NCBI GenBank assembly: GCA_035294265.1
Contig: DATGLK010000045.1
Coordinates: 1 to 35,944, forward strand
Source of the DNA: Candidatus Binataceae bacterium
GTDB lineage: Bacteria > Desulfobacterota > Binatia > Binatales > Binataceae
DNA: 35,944 nucleotides
Direction of reading: 5' to 3'
The position numbers and the translations under genes are program-made. The notes below the pieces were generated by a model, which worked only from the letters and a program-made list of their open reading frames with translations, made no database searches and had not been told where the DNA came from. Positions 7,287 to 15,805 of the stretch are shown piece by piece (position 1 is the first letter of the stretch; each line of letters opens with the position of its first letter).

Positions 7287-7310
7287 CTGCTTAAGCTTAG
7301 TCGACGCGCC

Positions 7311-8183
7311 TCAGATCAGCCCTGCTTCGGCCATGGCGGCGCGCACTTTGTCGGCGCTGGCGGCGGTCAGTTCCACCAACGGCAAGCGCACTTGCGCTGT
7401 ACATTTGCCCATCAGCGCCATCGCATGTTTGACTGGAACCGGGTTGGTTTCCACGAACAGCGCCCGCACCAGGGGCAACAGGCGATAGTGCAGCTCGCGG
7501 GCGCGGGTATAATCGCCCTCCAGCGCCGCACTGACCAGGGCTCGGGTTTGCGCTGGCATCACGTTGGTCAGGACGGAGATGACGCCGGTGGCGCCCACTG
7601 CCATCAGGGGTAGGGTGAGCGAATCATCGCCGGAAAGGATCGATAGGCGCTCGCCGCACAGGCGGCGGATGTCGGAGGTCTGATCGAGCGAGCCCGAGGC
7701 TTCTTTGACCCCCACGATCTGCTTGAACTGGCACAAGCGCGCCAACGTTTCCGGCGCGACATTGGAGCCGGTTCGACTAGGTATATTGTAGACGATCAGT
7801 GGCAGGTCGGCGCTTTGCGCGATGGTCTTGTAGTGGTTGAAAATTCCCTCTTGGGTAGGGCGATTGTAGTAGGGCGAGATCAGCAACGCGCCGTCGGCTC
7901 CCACCGCGCGGGCGAAATTTGTCAGCTTGACCGCTTCGGCGGTGGAATTGGAACCGGTGCCGGCAAAAACCGGCACGCGCCGGCGGGTTTGCTCCACCGT
8001 AATCCGGATCACCAGTTCATGTTCGCCGTGGCTGAGGGTAGCCGACTCGCCGGTCGATCCGCAGGGAACAAGCCCTTGCACGCCGGCGTCAATTTGCCAT
8101 TCGATGAGTTCGCGCAAGGCGCGCTCATCGACCGCGCCCTCACGAAAAGGCGTTACGATCGCAGACCAGGCTCCAGTTAACAT
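7311..8183 (-). CDS. dapA: 4-hydroxy-tetrahydrodipicolinate synthase
   Basis: DapA condenses pyruvate with aspartate semialdehyde, the first committed step to diaminopimelate and lysine. The 290-residue length is typical. Visible active-site residues are Thr44 and neighbours in PCGSTGESATL (40-50), Tyr106 in SPYYNRPTQ, Tyr132 in IVYNIPSRTG (130-139), and the Schiff-base Lys160 in IVGVKEASG. Arg137 in the NIPSRT loop is the usual substrate-carboxylate contact. The ATG at 8183 has GGAGG 9 nt upstream. It follows dapF by 42 nt and ends the lipoprotein-lysA-dapF-dapA run. In many related genomes dapB follows; here the next gene is a convergent lipoprotein. Confidence 0.97.
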   Translation of the reverse strand: MLTGAWSAIVTPFREGAVDERALRELIEWQIDAGVQGLVPCGSTGESATLSHGEHELVIRITVEQTRRRVPVFAGTGSNSTAEAVKLTNFARAVGADGALLISPYYNRPTQEGIFNHYKTIAQSADLPLIVYNIPSRTGSNVAPETLARLCQFKQIVGVKEASGSLDQTSDIRRLCGERLSILSGDDSLTLPLMAVGATGVISVLTNVMPAQTRALVSAALEGDYTRARELHYRLLPLVRALFVETNPVPVKHAMALMGKCTAQVRLPLVELTAASADKVRAAMAEAGLI

Positions 8184-8225
8184 TGCTGTGTCCCTCCCCA
8201 GCTGCAGTCCAGCGCCCGCCCGGCC

Positions 8226-9116
8226 TTAGTCGAGCGCGACCAGTTCGCGCGCCTCCAGCTCGACCTGCCCGCTGAAAACTTTCACCGCCTCGCCGCTCAT
8301 GAAGACGTGATCGGCATCGGGTCCGCTCTGGCGCCATTCGATACCCAAGGTGCCCCCGCGCAAGGCGACCTGGGCTTGGCGGCCACCACGATGGTTGAGC
8401 GCGACCGCGACTACGGCGGCGCAAGCACCGGTACCGCAGGCCAGCGTCTCGCCCGAACCGCGCTCCCACACTCGCATGCGCAAGCGCGCGGGGCTCTCGA
8501 TCAGAACGAACTCGGTATTGACGGCATGAGGAAAAAACGGATGGTGCTCGAATCGGCGGCCGAGGGCCGCGAATTCATGCTCGGGTAGCGTGAATAGGCG
8601 TTCGTCCTCGACCAGCACCACGCAATGCGGATTACCCATCGAGACCGCAGTGATGGGCCAGATGGTCCCATCGACGCTCAGCGGATGAGCAATAATCTGG
8701 CCGGTGGCGGCGACCGGAATCAGGTGGCCTTCCAGGATCGGCGCGCCCATATCGACGGTGGCGGTGCAAGCCACGGCGCCCTCGAATTCCAGCCATACTC
8801 GCTTGAACCCGCTGTCGGTGGCGATCGTCACCGGGTTGGTGCGCACCAGTCCCCGCTCGTAGGCCAACCGCGCCACGCATCGGATACCGTTGCCGCACAT
8901 TTCGGCCCGGCTGCCGTCGGCGTTGTAGATTTCCATGCTGACGTCGGCGTCCTTGGCTCGCCCCAGCAGGATCAAGCCGTCGCCGCCGATGGCAAAACGA
9001 CGATCGGACAGCCGGCGCGACAGCGCGGCTGGATCGGCGGGCCGCTGGGCGGTGGCGATCACATAAATGTAGTCGTTACCGCAGCCATGCATCTTGGTGA
9101 ATTCCAAAATCGCCAT
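8226..9116 (-). CDS. dapF: Diaminopimelate epimerase
   Basis: DapF interconverts LL- and meso-diaminopimelate without a cofactor, using two cysteines as acid and base. At 296 residues it is a little longer than E. coli DapF (274). Both catalytic cysteines are present: Cys74 in AEMCGNGIRC and Cys227 in ETLACGTGACA. The N-terminal FTKMHGCGNDYIYV (6-19) and GGDGLILL (44-51) are family motifs, and MGNPHCVV (160-167) carries substrate contacts. It starts 1 nt after the lysA stop, so it is co-translated with lysA. It makes the meso isomer that LysA decarboxylates and that goes into peptidoglycan. Confidence 0.97.
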   Translation of the reverse strand: MAILEFTKMHGCGNDYIYVIATAQRPADPAALSRRLSDRRFAIGGDGLILLGRAKDADVSMEIYNADGSRAEMCGNGIRCVARLAYERGLVRTNPVTIATDSGFKRVWLEFEGAVACTATVDMGAPILEGHLIPVAATGQIIAHPLSVDGTIWPITAVSMGNPHCVVLVEDERLFTLPEHEFAALGRRFEHHPFFPHAVNTEFVLIESPARLRMRVWERGSGETLACGTGACAAVVAVALNHRGGRQAQVALRGGTLGIEWRQSGPDADHVFMSGEAVKVFSGQVELEARELVALD

Positions 9117-9117
9117 C

Positions 9118-10374
9118 TCAGGCCGCGAACTCCACCAGCTTTTCGTGCCGGATCAGATCCTCGAAATTCTCGCGCTCGCGGATGACATGGACGGTGGTGC
9201 CGTCTACCAGGATTTCGGGCGCGCGCGGGCGGCTGTTGTAATTGGAGGCCATCACAAAACCATAGGCGCCGGCGCTCATCACCGCTAGCAACTCATCGGG
9301 CTTAACTGCTGGCAGTTCGCGCTGCAAGGCGAAGAAATCGCCGCTTTCGCACACCGGACCCACGACGTCGGCCACAATCGTTGGACGAGCTGCACGATGC
9401 ACCGGCCAGATCGCATGATAAGCCTCGTAGAGCACCGGCCGAATCAGGTCGTTCATCGCGCCGTCTACCACGATGAAGCGCTTGACGTCGGTTTCCTTGA
9501 GGTGAATCACCCGTGTTACCAATATCCCGGCATTGCCGACCAACACTCGACCAGGCTCGACAATAAGCTTCAGCCCCAGCCCCTGGAGGGGTGCCAGCAG
9601 GGCTTGGGCGTACTGGGCGGGCGAGGGCGGAGTTTCCTGATAGGGGATCCCCAGGCCGCCGCCCAAGTCGAGATAGTGCAGGCTGATTCCGCTAGCGCGC
9701 AGGTCGGCGACGATTCGCGCCAGCTTATGGCCGGCCTCGCCGAAGGGCGCGGTGTCAGTTATCTGAGAGCCGATATGGGTGCTCAGGCCCACCACCTCAA
9801 GCTCGGGTAGAGCGCGAGCCTGGGTATAATATTGGCCGATTTGGGAGAGCGGGACGCCGAACTTGCTGTCGCGATGGCCGGTAGAAATGTGGGGATGGGT
9901 GCCGGGATCGAGATCGGGATTGACCCGCAGGCTAATCGGCGCGCGCCGCCCGGCGCGGCGTGCCACCGCCGCGATACGCTCCAGTTCGGGAGCCGACTCG
10001 ACGTTGAACATCAAGATTTCAGCCGCCAACGCCGCCGCAATCTCCTCGTCGGTTTTACCGACGCCGGAAAAGACAATTTTGCGGGGATCGCCACCCGCCC
10101 GCAGGCAGCGCATCAGCTCCCCGCCTGAGACGATATCGAACCCTGAGCCCAGCTCGCTGAACAGCTTGAGGATGCTCAGATTGGATAGCGCCTTCATCGC
10201 ATAGCAGACAAGGTGATCCGGACTGCCGGCCAGAGCTTCGTCAAAGACTCTGAAATGTCGGCGCAGGGTGCGCGCGCTGTAGATATAGACCGGGGTGCCG
10301 ACACGGGCCACAATTTCCCTAATCGCAACCTGTTCGGCAAAAAGCTCGTCGTCGTGATACTCGAAATAATGCAT
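9118..10374 (-). CDS. lysA: Diaminopimelate decarboxylase
   Basis: LysA is a PLP-dependent fold-III decarboxylase making lysine from meso-diaminopimelate. The 418-residue protein starts MHYFEYHDDELFAEQVAIRE. PLP binds Lys61 in VCYAMKALSNLSILK. Other signatures are DIVSGGEL, the SLRVNPDLDPGTHPHISTG region, THIGSQI, the phosphate-binding LDLGGGLGIPY, EPGRVLVGNAG, and GPVCESGDFF with the substrate-binding Cys-Glu of the second subunit. An in-frame stop at 10384-10386 leaves 10374 as the only ATG start, although no good ribosome-binding site precedes it. It lies 174 nt after the LptM-like lipoprotein gene and 1 nt before dapF. Confidence 0.97.
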   Translation of the reverse strand: MHYFEYHDDELFAEQVAIREIVARVGTPVYIYSARTLRRHFRVFDEALAGSPDHLVCYAMKALSNLSILKLFSELGSGFDIVSGGELMRCLRAGGDPRKIVFSGVGKTDEEIAAALAAEILMFNVESAPELERIAAVARRAGRRAPISLRVNPDLDPGTHPHISTGHRDSKFGVPLSQIGQYYTQARALPELEVVGLSTHIGSQITDTAPFGEAGHKLARIVADLRASGISLHYLDLGGGLGIPYQETPPSPAQYAQALLAPLQGLGLKLIVEPGRVLVGNAGILVTRVIHLKETDVKRFIVVDGAMNDLIRPVLYEAYHAIWPVHRAARPTIVADVVGPVCESGDFFALQRELPAVKPDELLAVMSAGAYGFVMASNYNSRPRAPEILVDGTTVHVIRERENFEDLIRHEKLVEFAA

Positions 10375-10548
10375 CGGGGCGGCTTAATTATTGTTCGCGG
10401 GGACTTAGCTAATGCTGGCGTTGGTTTTAGCACAGGGGGGCAGGTGGGCAAAGGCGCTGGTGGTCCGACGGATGGCGCGGCGGCGGGCGGATAAGACGAG
10501 CTAGCCCGAATCCGGCAGATGTACCACGCGGGGTTGTGCATTTGCCGG
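10375..10548. other. Intergenic region upstream of lysA
   Basis: This 174-bp gap separates the lipoprotein stop from lysA. It is long enough for a lysA promoter, but I see no convincing hexamer pair and no lysine riboswitch elements. A G-rich run lies near 10434-10441. Confidence 0.3.
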
Positions 10549-11034
10549 CTAGGGGGGCAGCGAGGGAGTGGGCAGCACATAGTTGAGTGGATTGGGGGTG
10601 GGAGTAGGACGAATTCGAACCACGCTTACGACATTGGACGGCGAACTTTCGTAACCATCGGTAGTACCTGCCACGACTTCATAACGATAAGGGGTCCCGA
10701 TGGCCGCTGTGGTGTCCAGGTAGCTGAAAGCATGGATTTGGCGAAAGCGCTGCAAATCGGTCACCGGCAGCGCGTTGATCAGCGCCAGCGGAGTGCGGTC
10801 GGAGGACCGATAAATGCGAAATACCGCCAGATTGCGGATTGTGCCGCCTCCCACGAAATGTAGAGGACGGCTCCATCGTAGCATTATCCCGTGGGCGGTG
10901 GATTGCGCGCGCAGGTCGCTGATGGCTATAGGCTGTGCATACTGGGGCGGGACCGGCCGGCTCTTGATCCCGCAGCCACTCAACCCTATCAGCAACACCA
11001 GCAGCCACGTGGTTGCCCATCCCAAAAGCTTCAT
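10549..11034 (-). CDS. LptM-like lipoprotein with a fibronectin-type-III-like domain
   Basis: The N-terminus MKLLGWATTWLLVLLIGLSG leads to lipobox LSGC with Cys21. The next residues, CGIKSRPVPPQYAQP, match the short CGxKGPLxxP motif of LptM/YifL-type lipoproteins. Residues about 35-140 look like one fibronectin type III domain: ISDLRAQSTAHGIMLRWSRP, FRIYRS, YLDTTAAIGTPYRYEVVAG, and GYESSPSNVVSV. The tail is Pro/Thr-rich. Its start overlaps the argH stop by 4 nt (ATGA at 11031-11034), so it is coupled to argH. A lipoprotein beside lysA or dapF is a recurring arrangement (yifL-dapF in enterobacteria). Its function here is unknown; in E. coli LptM assists LptD maturation, but that transfer is only a guess given the extra FnIII domain. 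Confidence 0.78.
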   Translation of the reverse strand: MKLLGWATTWLLVLLIGLSGCGIKSRPVPPQYAQPIAISDLRAQSTAHGIMLRWSRPLHFVGGGTIRNLAVFRIYRSSDRTPLALINALPVTDLQRFRQIHAFSYLDTTAAIGTPYRYEVVAGTTDGYESSPSNVVSVVRIRPTPTPNPLNYVLPTPSLPP

Positions 11035-12425
11035 CGCTTTTCCAGGCGGGCCAGCCGCCGGCTCACCACGGCCGGCGCCGGACCGCCCAGGGTGCGCCGG
11101 CGTGCCACCGAAATCGATGCGCTCAGGCGCTGCTTGAGGCCGCGCGCGTGGGGGCCGCAGTATTGGCGCAGCTCGGCCTCGCTGAGGTCCTCCAGCCGCT
11201 TGCCCGCCGCCAAGGTCTGGCGCACCAAGTTGCCGACTATCTCATGCGCCTGGCGAAAGGGCAGGCCGCGTTCGACCAGATGCTCGGCGATATCGGTGGC
11301 CAGGCCGGAACCGCCGGCGGCGGCCCGCATGGTCTCGCGGTTGAAGTCCAGGCGCGGCCACAGCTTGGCCATCAAAACCAGCATCGGACGTAAGGTATCG
11401 ACCGCGTCGAAGACCCGCTCCTTGTCCTCCTGCAGATCGGAGTTGTAAGCCATCGGCAGCCCTTTGAGGATTACCAGTAGAGCAGTGAGATCGCCCACCA
11501 GGCGGCCGCACTTGCCGCGAAAGAGTTCCAGCAGGTCAGGGTTTTTTTTCTGCGGCATCATCGAGCTGCCCGTGGAGAATTCATCGGGTAGGACGACGAA
11601 AGCGAACTCGCTGCTGGCCCATAGGATGAGATCTTCGCTCAAGCGCGACAGATGCACTCCGCACAGCGCCGCCGCGGCCAAAAACTCCACCGCGAAGTCG
11701 CGATCGGCAACCGCATCCAGGCTGTTGAGCGCCAATTCTCGCAGCCCCAGTTCGTGCGCCGTCACACGGCGGTCGATGGGCAGGGTGGTCGCGGCCAGAG
11801 CGCCCGCCCCCAACGGCATCACCCGCGTGCGCGCCAGCACCTGTTCCATGCGCTGGCGGTCACGCATGAACATCTCGACATAGGCCATCGCATGATGGGC
11901 CAAGGTGATGGGTTGAGCGCGCTGCAGGTGGGTGTAACCGGGCATCACAGTCTCCAGCTCGCGACGCGCAACCGTACGCAAGCTGGCGCACAAGGCCTCA
12001 AGCTCACCCGCGATCGCTTCGATTTCATCGGCCAGGTATAGGCGCAAATCCAACGCGATCTGATCGTTGCGCGAGCGCGCGGTATGCAGCTTGGCCCCGG
12101 CAGCGCCGATCAGGGCGGTCAGCCGGCGCTCGATCGCCAGATGGATGTCCTCATCCGACAGGTTGAATTCGAAGTGGCCTGAATCGATCTCGCGCTCGAT
12201 TCGGCGCAAACCGCGCTCGATCCGCTGGGCCTCGGCCCGGCTGAGCAATCCCACCCTATGCAGCATGCGGGCGTGCGCAATCGAGCCGCGGATATCGTGG
12301 CGATACAGGCGGCGATCAAACGGCAGCGAGGCGGTAAAGCGCTCGACCTCGGGTAGGCGACCTGCTGTAAACCGGCCGCGGATTAGGCTACGCTTAGAAC
12401 CTGTTTTGGGGGTGCGTGTTTTCAC
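11031..12425 (-). CDS. argH: Argininosuccinate lyase
   Basis: ArgH splits argininosuccinate into arginine and fumarate, the last arginine step. I prefer the GTG at 12423-12425, which has GAGG 7 nt upstream, over the TTG at 12431; this gives 464 residues, the usual size. Seen motifs (GTG numbering) are LSDEDIHLAIERRL (89-102), HTARSRNDQ (114-122), VMPGYTHLQRAQP (160-172), and the signature GSSMMPQKKNPD (286-297), whose flexible loop carries the catalytic serine. The gene is separated from argG by the TetR pair, unlike the usual argG-argH adjacency. It overlaps the downstream lipoprotein by 4 nt. Confidence 0.97.
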   Translation of the reverse strand: MKTRTPKTGSKRSLIRGRFTAGRLPEVERFTASLPFDRRLYRHDIRGSIAHARMLHRVGLLSRAEAQRIERGLRRIEREIDSGHFEFNLSDEDIHLAIERRLTALIGAAGAKLHTARSRNDQIALDLRLYLADEIEAIAGELEALCASLRTVARRELETVMPGYTHLQRAQPITLAHHAMAYVEMFMRDRQRMEQVLARTRVMPLGAGALAATTLPIDRRVTAHELGLRELALNSLDAVADRDFAVEFLAAAALCGVHLSRLSEDLILWASSEFAFVVLPDEFSTGSSMMPQKKNPDLLELFRGKCGRLVGDLTALLVILKGLPMAYNSDLQEDKERVFDAVDTLRPMLVLMAKLWPRLDFNRETMRAAAGGSGLATDIAEHLVERGLPFRQAHEIVGNLVRQTLAAGKRLEDLSEAELRQYCGPHARGLKQRLSASISVARRRTLGGPAPAVVSRRLARLEKR

Positions 12426-12505
12426 AGTCAAGCCTCAAGGAGCTTGCCTCAAAGACGCGCTTGGATAAAGAGTAGAGGAGGTGAAGGGGCAAGTGCCGCA
12501 TCTTG

Positions 12506-12536
12506 TTTAAGCATTTGCTTAAATCTTAAGCTTAAG
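12506..12536. promoter_or_regulatory. Two adjacent AT-rich palindromes between argH and tetR, candidate operator
   Basis: TTTAAGCATTTGCTTAAA (12506-12523) has two perfect 8-bp arms around TT. One base later CTTAAGCTTAAG (12525-12536) is a perfect 12-bp palindrome. Both are built from the half-site TTAAGC/GCTTAA, so four half-sites stand in about 31 bp of otherwise GC-rich DNA. Paired dyads like this suit TetR-family dimers. It is 81 bp from the argH start and 147 bp from the tetR start. A TATAAA at 12613-12618, 65 bp before tetR, is a possible -10 element. Binding by the neighbouring regulators is inferred. Confidence 0.55.
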
Positions 12537-12682
12537 TGGACGACGGGGCTGTGTCACCGAGCGGTCACCCGGGGGATGGACCAGACAAGAGCGCAGCTAT
12601 CGTCGGCTTGCTTATAAATCCGTCAAAGTGTAGGCAATGGGCAGCGCGCGCCCACCGCGGCGTGGTTTGCGGGGTTGGGTAG

Positions 12683-13357
12683 ATGAAGAAGCGAAAGAGC
12701 GTGAAGGAAACGGGCGGCGCGCCGCGCCGACGACCGGTTTCGGAAGCCGCCCGTCAGGCGATTCTCGAAGCGGCGGCCCAGGAGTTCGCGGCCGCCGGGT
12801 TTGGCGGGGCTCGGGCCCAGCGCATCGCGGCCCGCGCCGGGGTCAATAAGGCGCTACCCTTTTATCATTTTGGCTCCAAGTCCGACCTTTACGACGAGGT
12901 GATGAGCCAGGTCTGGGAGCATTTGGGTCAAGTGCTCACCGCCCATGCCGGCAGCACCGCCGACGCCGACACCCGGCTGCGCGATTTGTTGCATAATCTG
13001 TTTGAATTCGCGTCACGCGACCCTAACAGTCTGCGCCTGCTGATTCGCGAACTTATCGACGATCGGGCTCGCGCGCGAGACACGGCGCGTGACCACTTCA
13101 TTCCGTTGCTTAGTCGACTTTGCGATATAATCGCTGCTCGTATCGAGCAAGGGATCATCGCCGATCTACCGCCGGTACAAGTAGTGATCACGCTATTGGC
13201 GGAGGTGTTATTCTACTTTCTCATCGCGCCCTTTCTGGAAGATGCCGGGCTCAGCCAACCCCTGTCGCCGGCCGCGCTGGCGGCCCGCGAGCGGATCGTG
13301 CGCCGGCTGATGGCACAGGGCTACCGTTCGCCCAACGCGCCCCCCGTGGAGGTTTGA
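12683..13357 (+). CDS. TetR/AcrR-family regulator (first of tandem pair)
   Basis: After a basic tail (MKKRKSVKETGGAPRRRP) a typical TetR DNA-binding domain covers about residues 24-75: ARQAILEAAAQEFAAAGFGG, RAQRIAARAGVNKALPFYHF, and GSKSDLYDEV. The helix-turn-helix with its FYHFGSKxxLY end is diagnostic. The C-terminal 150 residues form the ligand/dimer domain, with LLIRELIDDRARARDTARDH and a hydrophobic VVITLLAEVLFYFLIAPFLE helix. Length, 224 residues, is normal. It is closely similar to the next gene in both domains, so the pair arose by tandem duplication. The ligand is unknown; no efflux pump or enzyme target is adjacent. The ribosome-binding site is weak. Confidence 0.92.
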   Translation: MKKRKSVKETGGAPRRRPVSEAARQAILEAAAQEFAAAGFGGARAQRIAARAGVNKALPFYHFGSKSDLYDEVMSQVWEHLGQVLTAHAGSTADADTRLRDLLHNLFEFASRDPNSLRLLIRELIDDRARARDTARDHFIPLLSRLCDIIAARIEQGIIADLPPVQVVITLLAEVLFYFLIAPFLEDAGLSQPLSPAALAARERIVRRLMAQGYRSPNAPPVEV

Positions 13358-13469
13358 CGGACGCGTGGGAGGTGCGGGGCGATTTTGAAAGCTAGCGCTG
13401 CGACGTGCCATCGTGCGCAGATGGACACGGCGTGAGTACCTTGCGGAGCATTCGCCCGTTGAGATCGCT

Positions 13470-14141
13470 GTGAGCACGACGACCAAGCCGCGCCAAAAAC
13501 GGACGCTCAAGCCTCGCCTGGCGCCCCATCAGGCGCGCGAGGCGATCTTGCGCGCCGCCGAGGAGGAGTTCGCTACCGTGGGTTTTGGCGGGGCGCGCGC
13601 CGATCGCATCGCCGCCCGCGCCGAGGTCAACAAGGCCTTGCCATTTTACTATTTCGGCTCCAAGGCCGACCTCTATGAGGAGGTCCTCAAGCGGGCGATG
13701 GAGCGGGTCCAAGGTCTGGCCGCGCTGCCCAGCTTTGGCCCCAGCGAGTTGTCGCCCAAGCAGCGTTTGACTGCGCTGGTCGATCGGTTGTTCGAGTTGA
13801 TGGCGACTGATCGCTACTGGCTGTTGCTGGTAACGCGCGAATTGATTGACGATCGCGAGCGGGTGCGTGAGTTCACGCAACGCCACTTGAGGCCGCTGAT
13901 GGAGGCCGTGCACAGCAACATCAAGCGCGATATAAAAGCCGGCCGAATCGTTGAGCGCGATCCCTTGGATATCATTGTGAGCGTGATGTCCGAGATCTTC
14001 TTTTACTTTCTGCTCACACCGATGCTGGAGGGGCTAGGGGCGGAGAATCCTTTGGGCGAAGGCGCGCTGGCGCGGCGCAAGGCAGCGGTCGTCAAATTTA
14101 TCAGGCACGGCTTGGGCGGTCCCAAGGCGGCTCCGGATTAG
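13470..14141 (+). CDS. TetR/AcrR-family regulator (second of tandem pair)
   Basis: I prefer the GTG at 13470 (223 residues), since it makes the N-terminal tail match the first regulator in length; an in-frame GTG at 13413 would add 19 residues. The DNA-binding domain reads REAILRAAEEEFATVGFGG, RADRIAARAEVNKALPFYYF, and GSKADLYEEV, nearly the same as its neighbour in the recognition helix. The C-terminal domain also aligns: LLLVTRELIDDRERVREFTQ and IIVSVMSEIFFYFLLTPMLEGLG. The two may bind the same operator, perhaps as heterodimers. Its 3' end overlaps the antisense small Cys-rich gene by 41 bp. Confidence 0.9.
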   Translation: MSTTTKPRQKRTLKPRLAPHQAREAILRAAEEEFATVGFGGARADRIAARAEVNKALPFYYFGSKADLYEEVLKRAMERVQGLAALPSFGPSELSPKQRLTALVDRLFELMATDRYWLLLVTRELIDDRERVREFTQRHLRPLMEAVHSNIKRDIKAGRIVERDPLDIIVSVMSEIFFYFLLTPMLEGLGAENPLGEGALARRKAAVVKFIRHGLGGPKAAPD

Positions 14142-14298
14142 CGGCTGACTTGCAGGGACAGCCCCGGGCCGCGCAACTGCGGCTGCCGTCAGGGTGACGA
14201 ATATGCACGTTGGCCTTGTGGCCGCATCGCGGACAGCGCTGGCCATCCTCCTCGGCCGGCGGCCGCTGTGTCCGTGGGAAGCTTATGACTTTAGCCAT
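14101..14298 (-). CDS. Small Cys-rich (probable zinc-binding) protein
   Basis: The 65-residue product has a basic start (MAKVISFPRTQRPPAEEDG), then QRCPRCGHKANVHIRHPDG and SRSCAARGCPCK. The C-x2-C-G-H...C-x4-C-x-C arrangement looks like one treble-clef or zinc-ribbon-like metal site. AGGGG about 7 nt before the ATG at 14298 supports the start. The C-terminal 14 codons overlap the end of the second tetR on the opposite strand. I do not recognise a named family. Regular spacing of cysteines and the ribosome-binding site argue for a real gene; function is unknown. Confidence 0.65.
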   Translation of the reverse strand: MAKVISFPRTQRPPAEEDGQRCPRCGHKANVHIRHPDGSRSCAARGCPCKSAANPEPPWDRPSRA

Positions 14299-14543
14299 CG
14301 CGACCCCTGCACTGGTGGTTCGACTCGTTTTGCTGAAGGCCTAACCAAGGTTTACCATACCTGACAGTGAATAGGTGCCTTCTCCGGGCTATCGATTGGT
14401 CGGCGCAAGTTTAGCCACGGCGGGAGCGCACAACCAAAATAGCGGTGTCCTTTAAGATTGAATCGGCGCACGAAGGCACGCATTATTCTGTTCCTTCCGG
14501 CGCGGCGCAGGCCGAGGGAGTATAGATTTAGACGAGACCCGGA
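14299..14543. other. Intergenic region between argG and the small Cys-rich gene
   Basis: This 245-bp region follows the argG stop and precedes the minus-strand Cys-rich gene, so it should hold the promoter of the latter. TATGGT on the minus strand near 14352-14357 could be a -10 element but has no good -35 partner. No gene or clear hairpin terminator was seen. Confidence 0.3.
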
Positions 14544-15752
<1,209 letters not shown>

Positions 15753-15805
15753 TGATTATCGCGCGCCGAAGCAATCCCAGCGCCCCTTGCCTTTTTTGGT
15801 TTGAA

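Noticed and set aside
8625-9185. 186-codon plus-strand ORF over dapF and lysA
   Set aside because: Antisense to both genes, with the catalytic motifs of dapF on the other strand.
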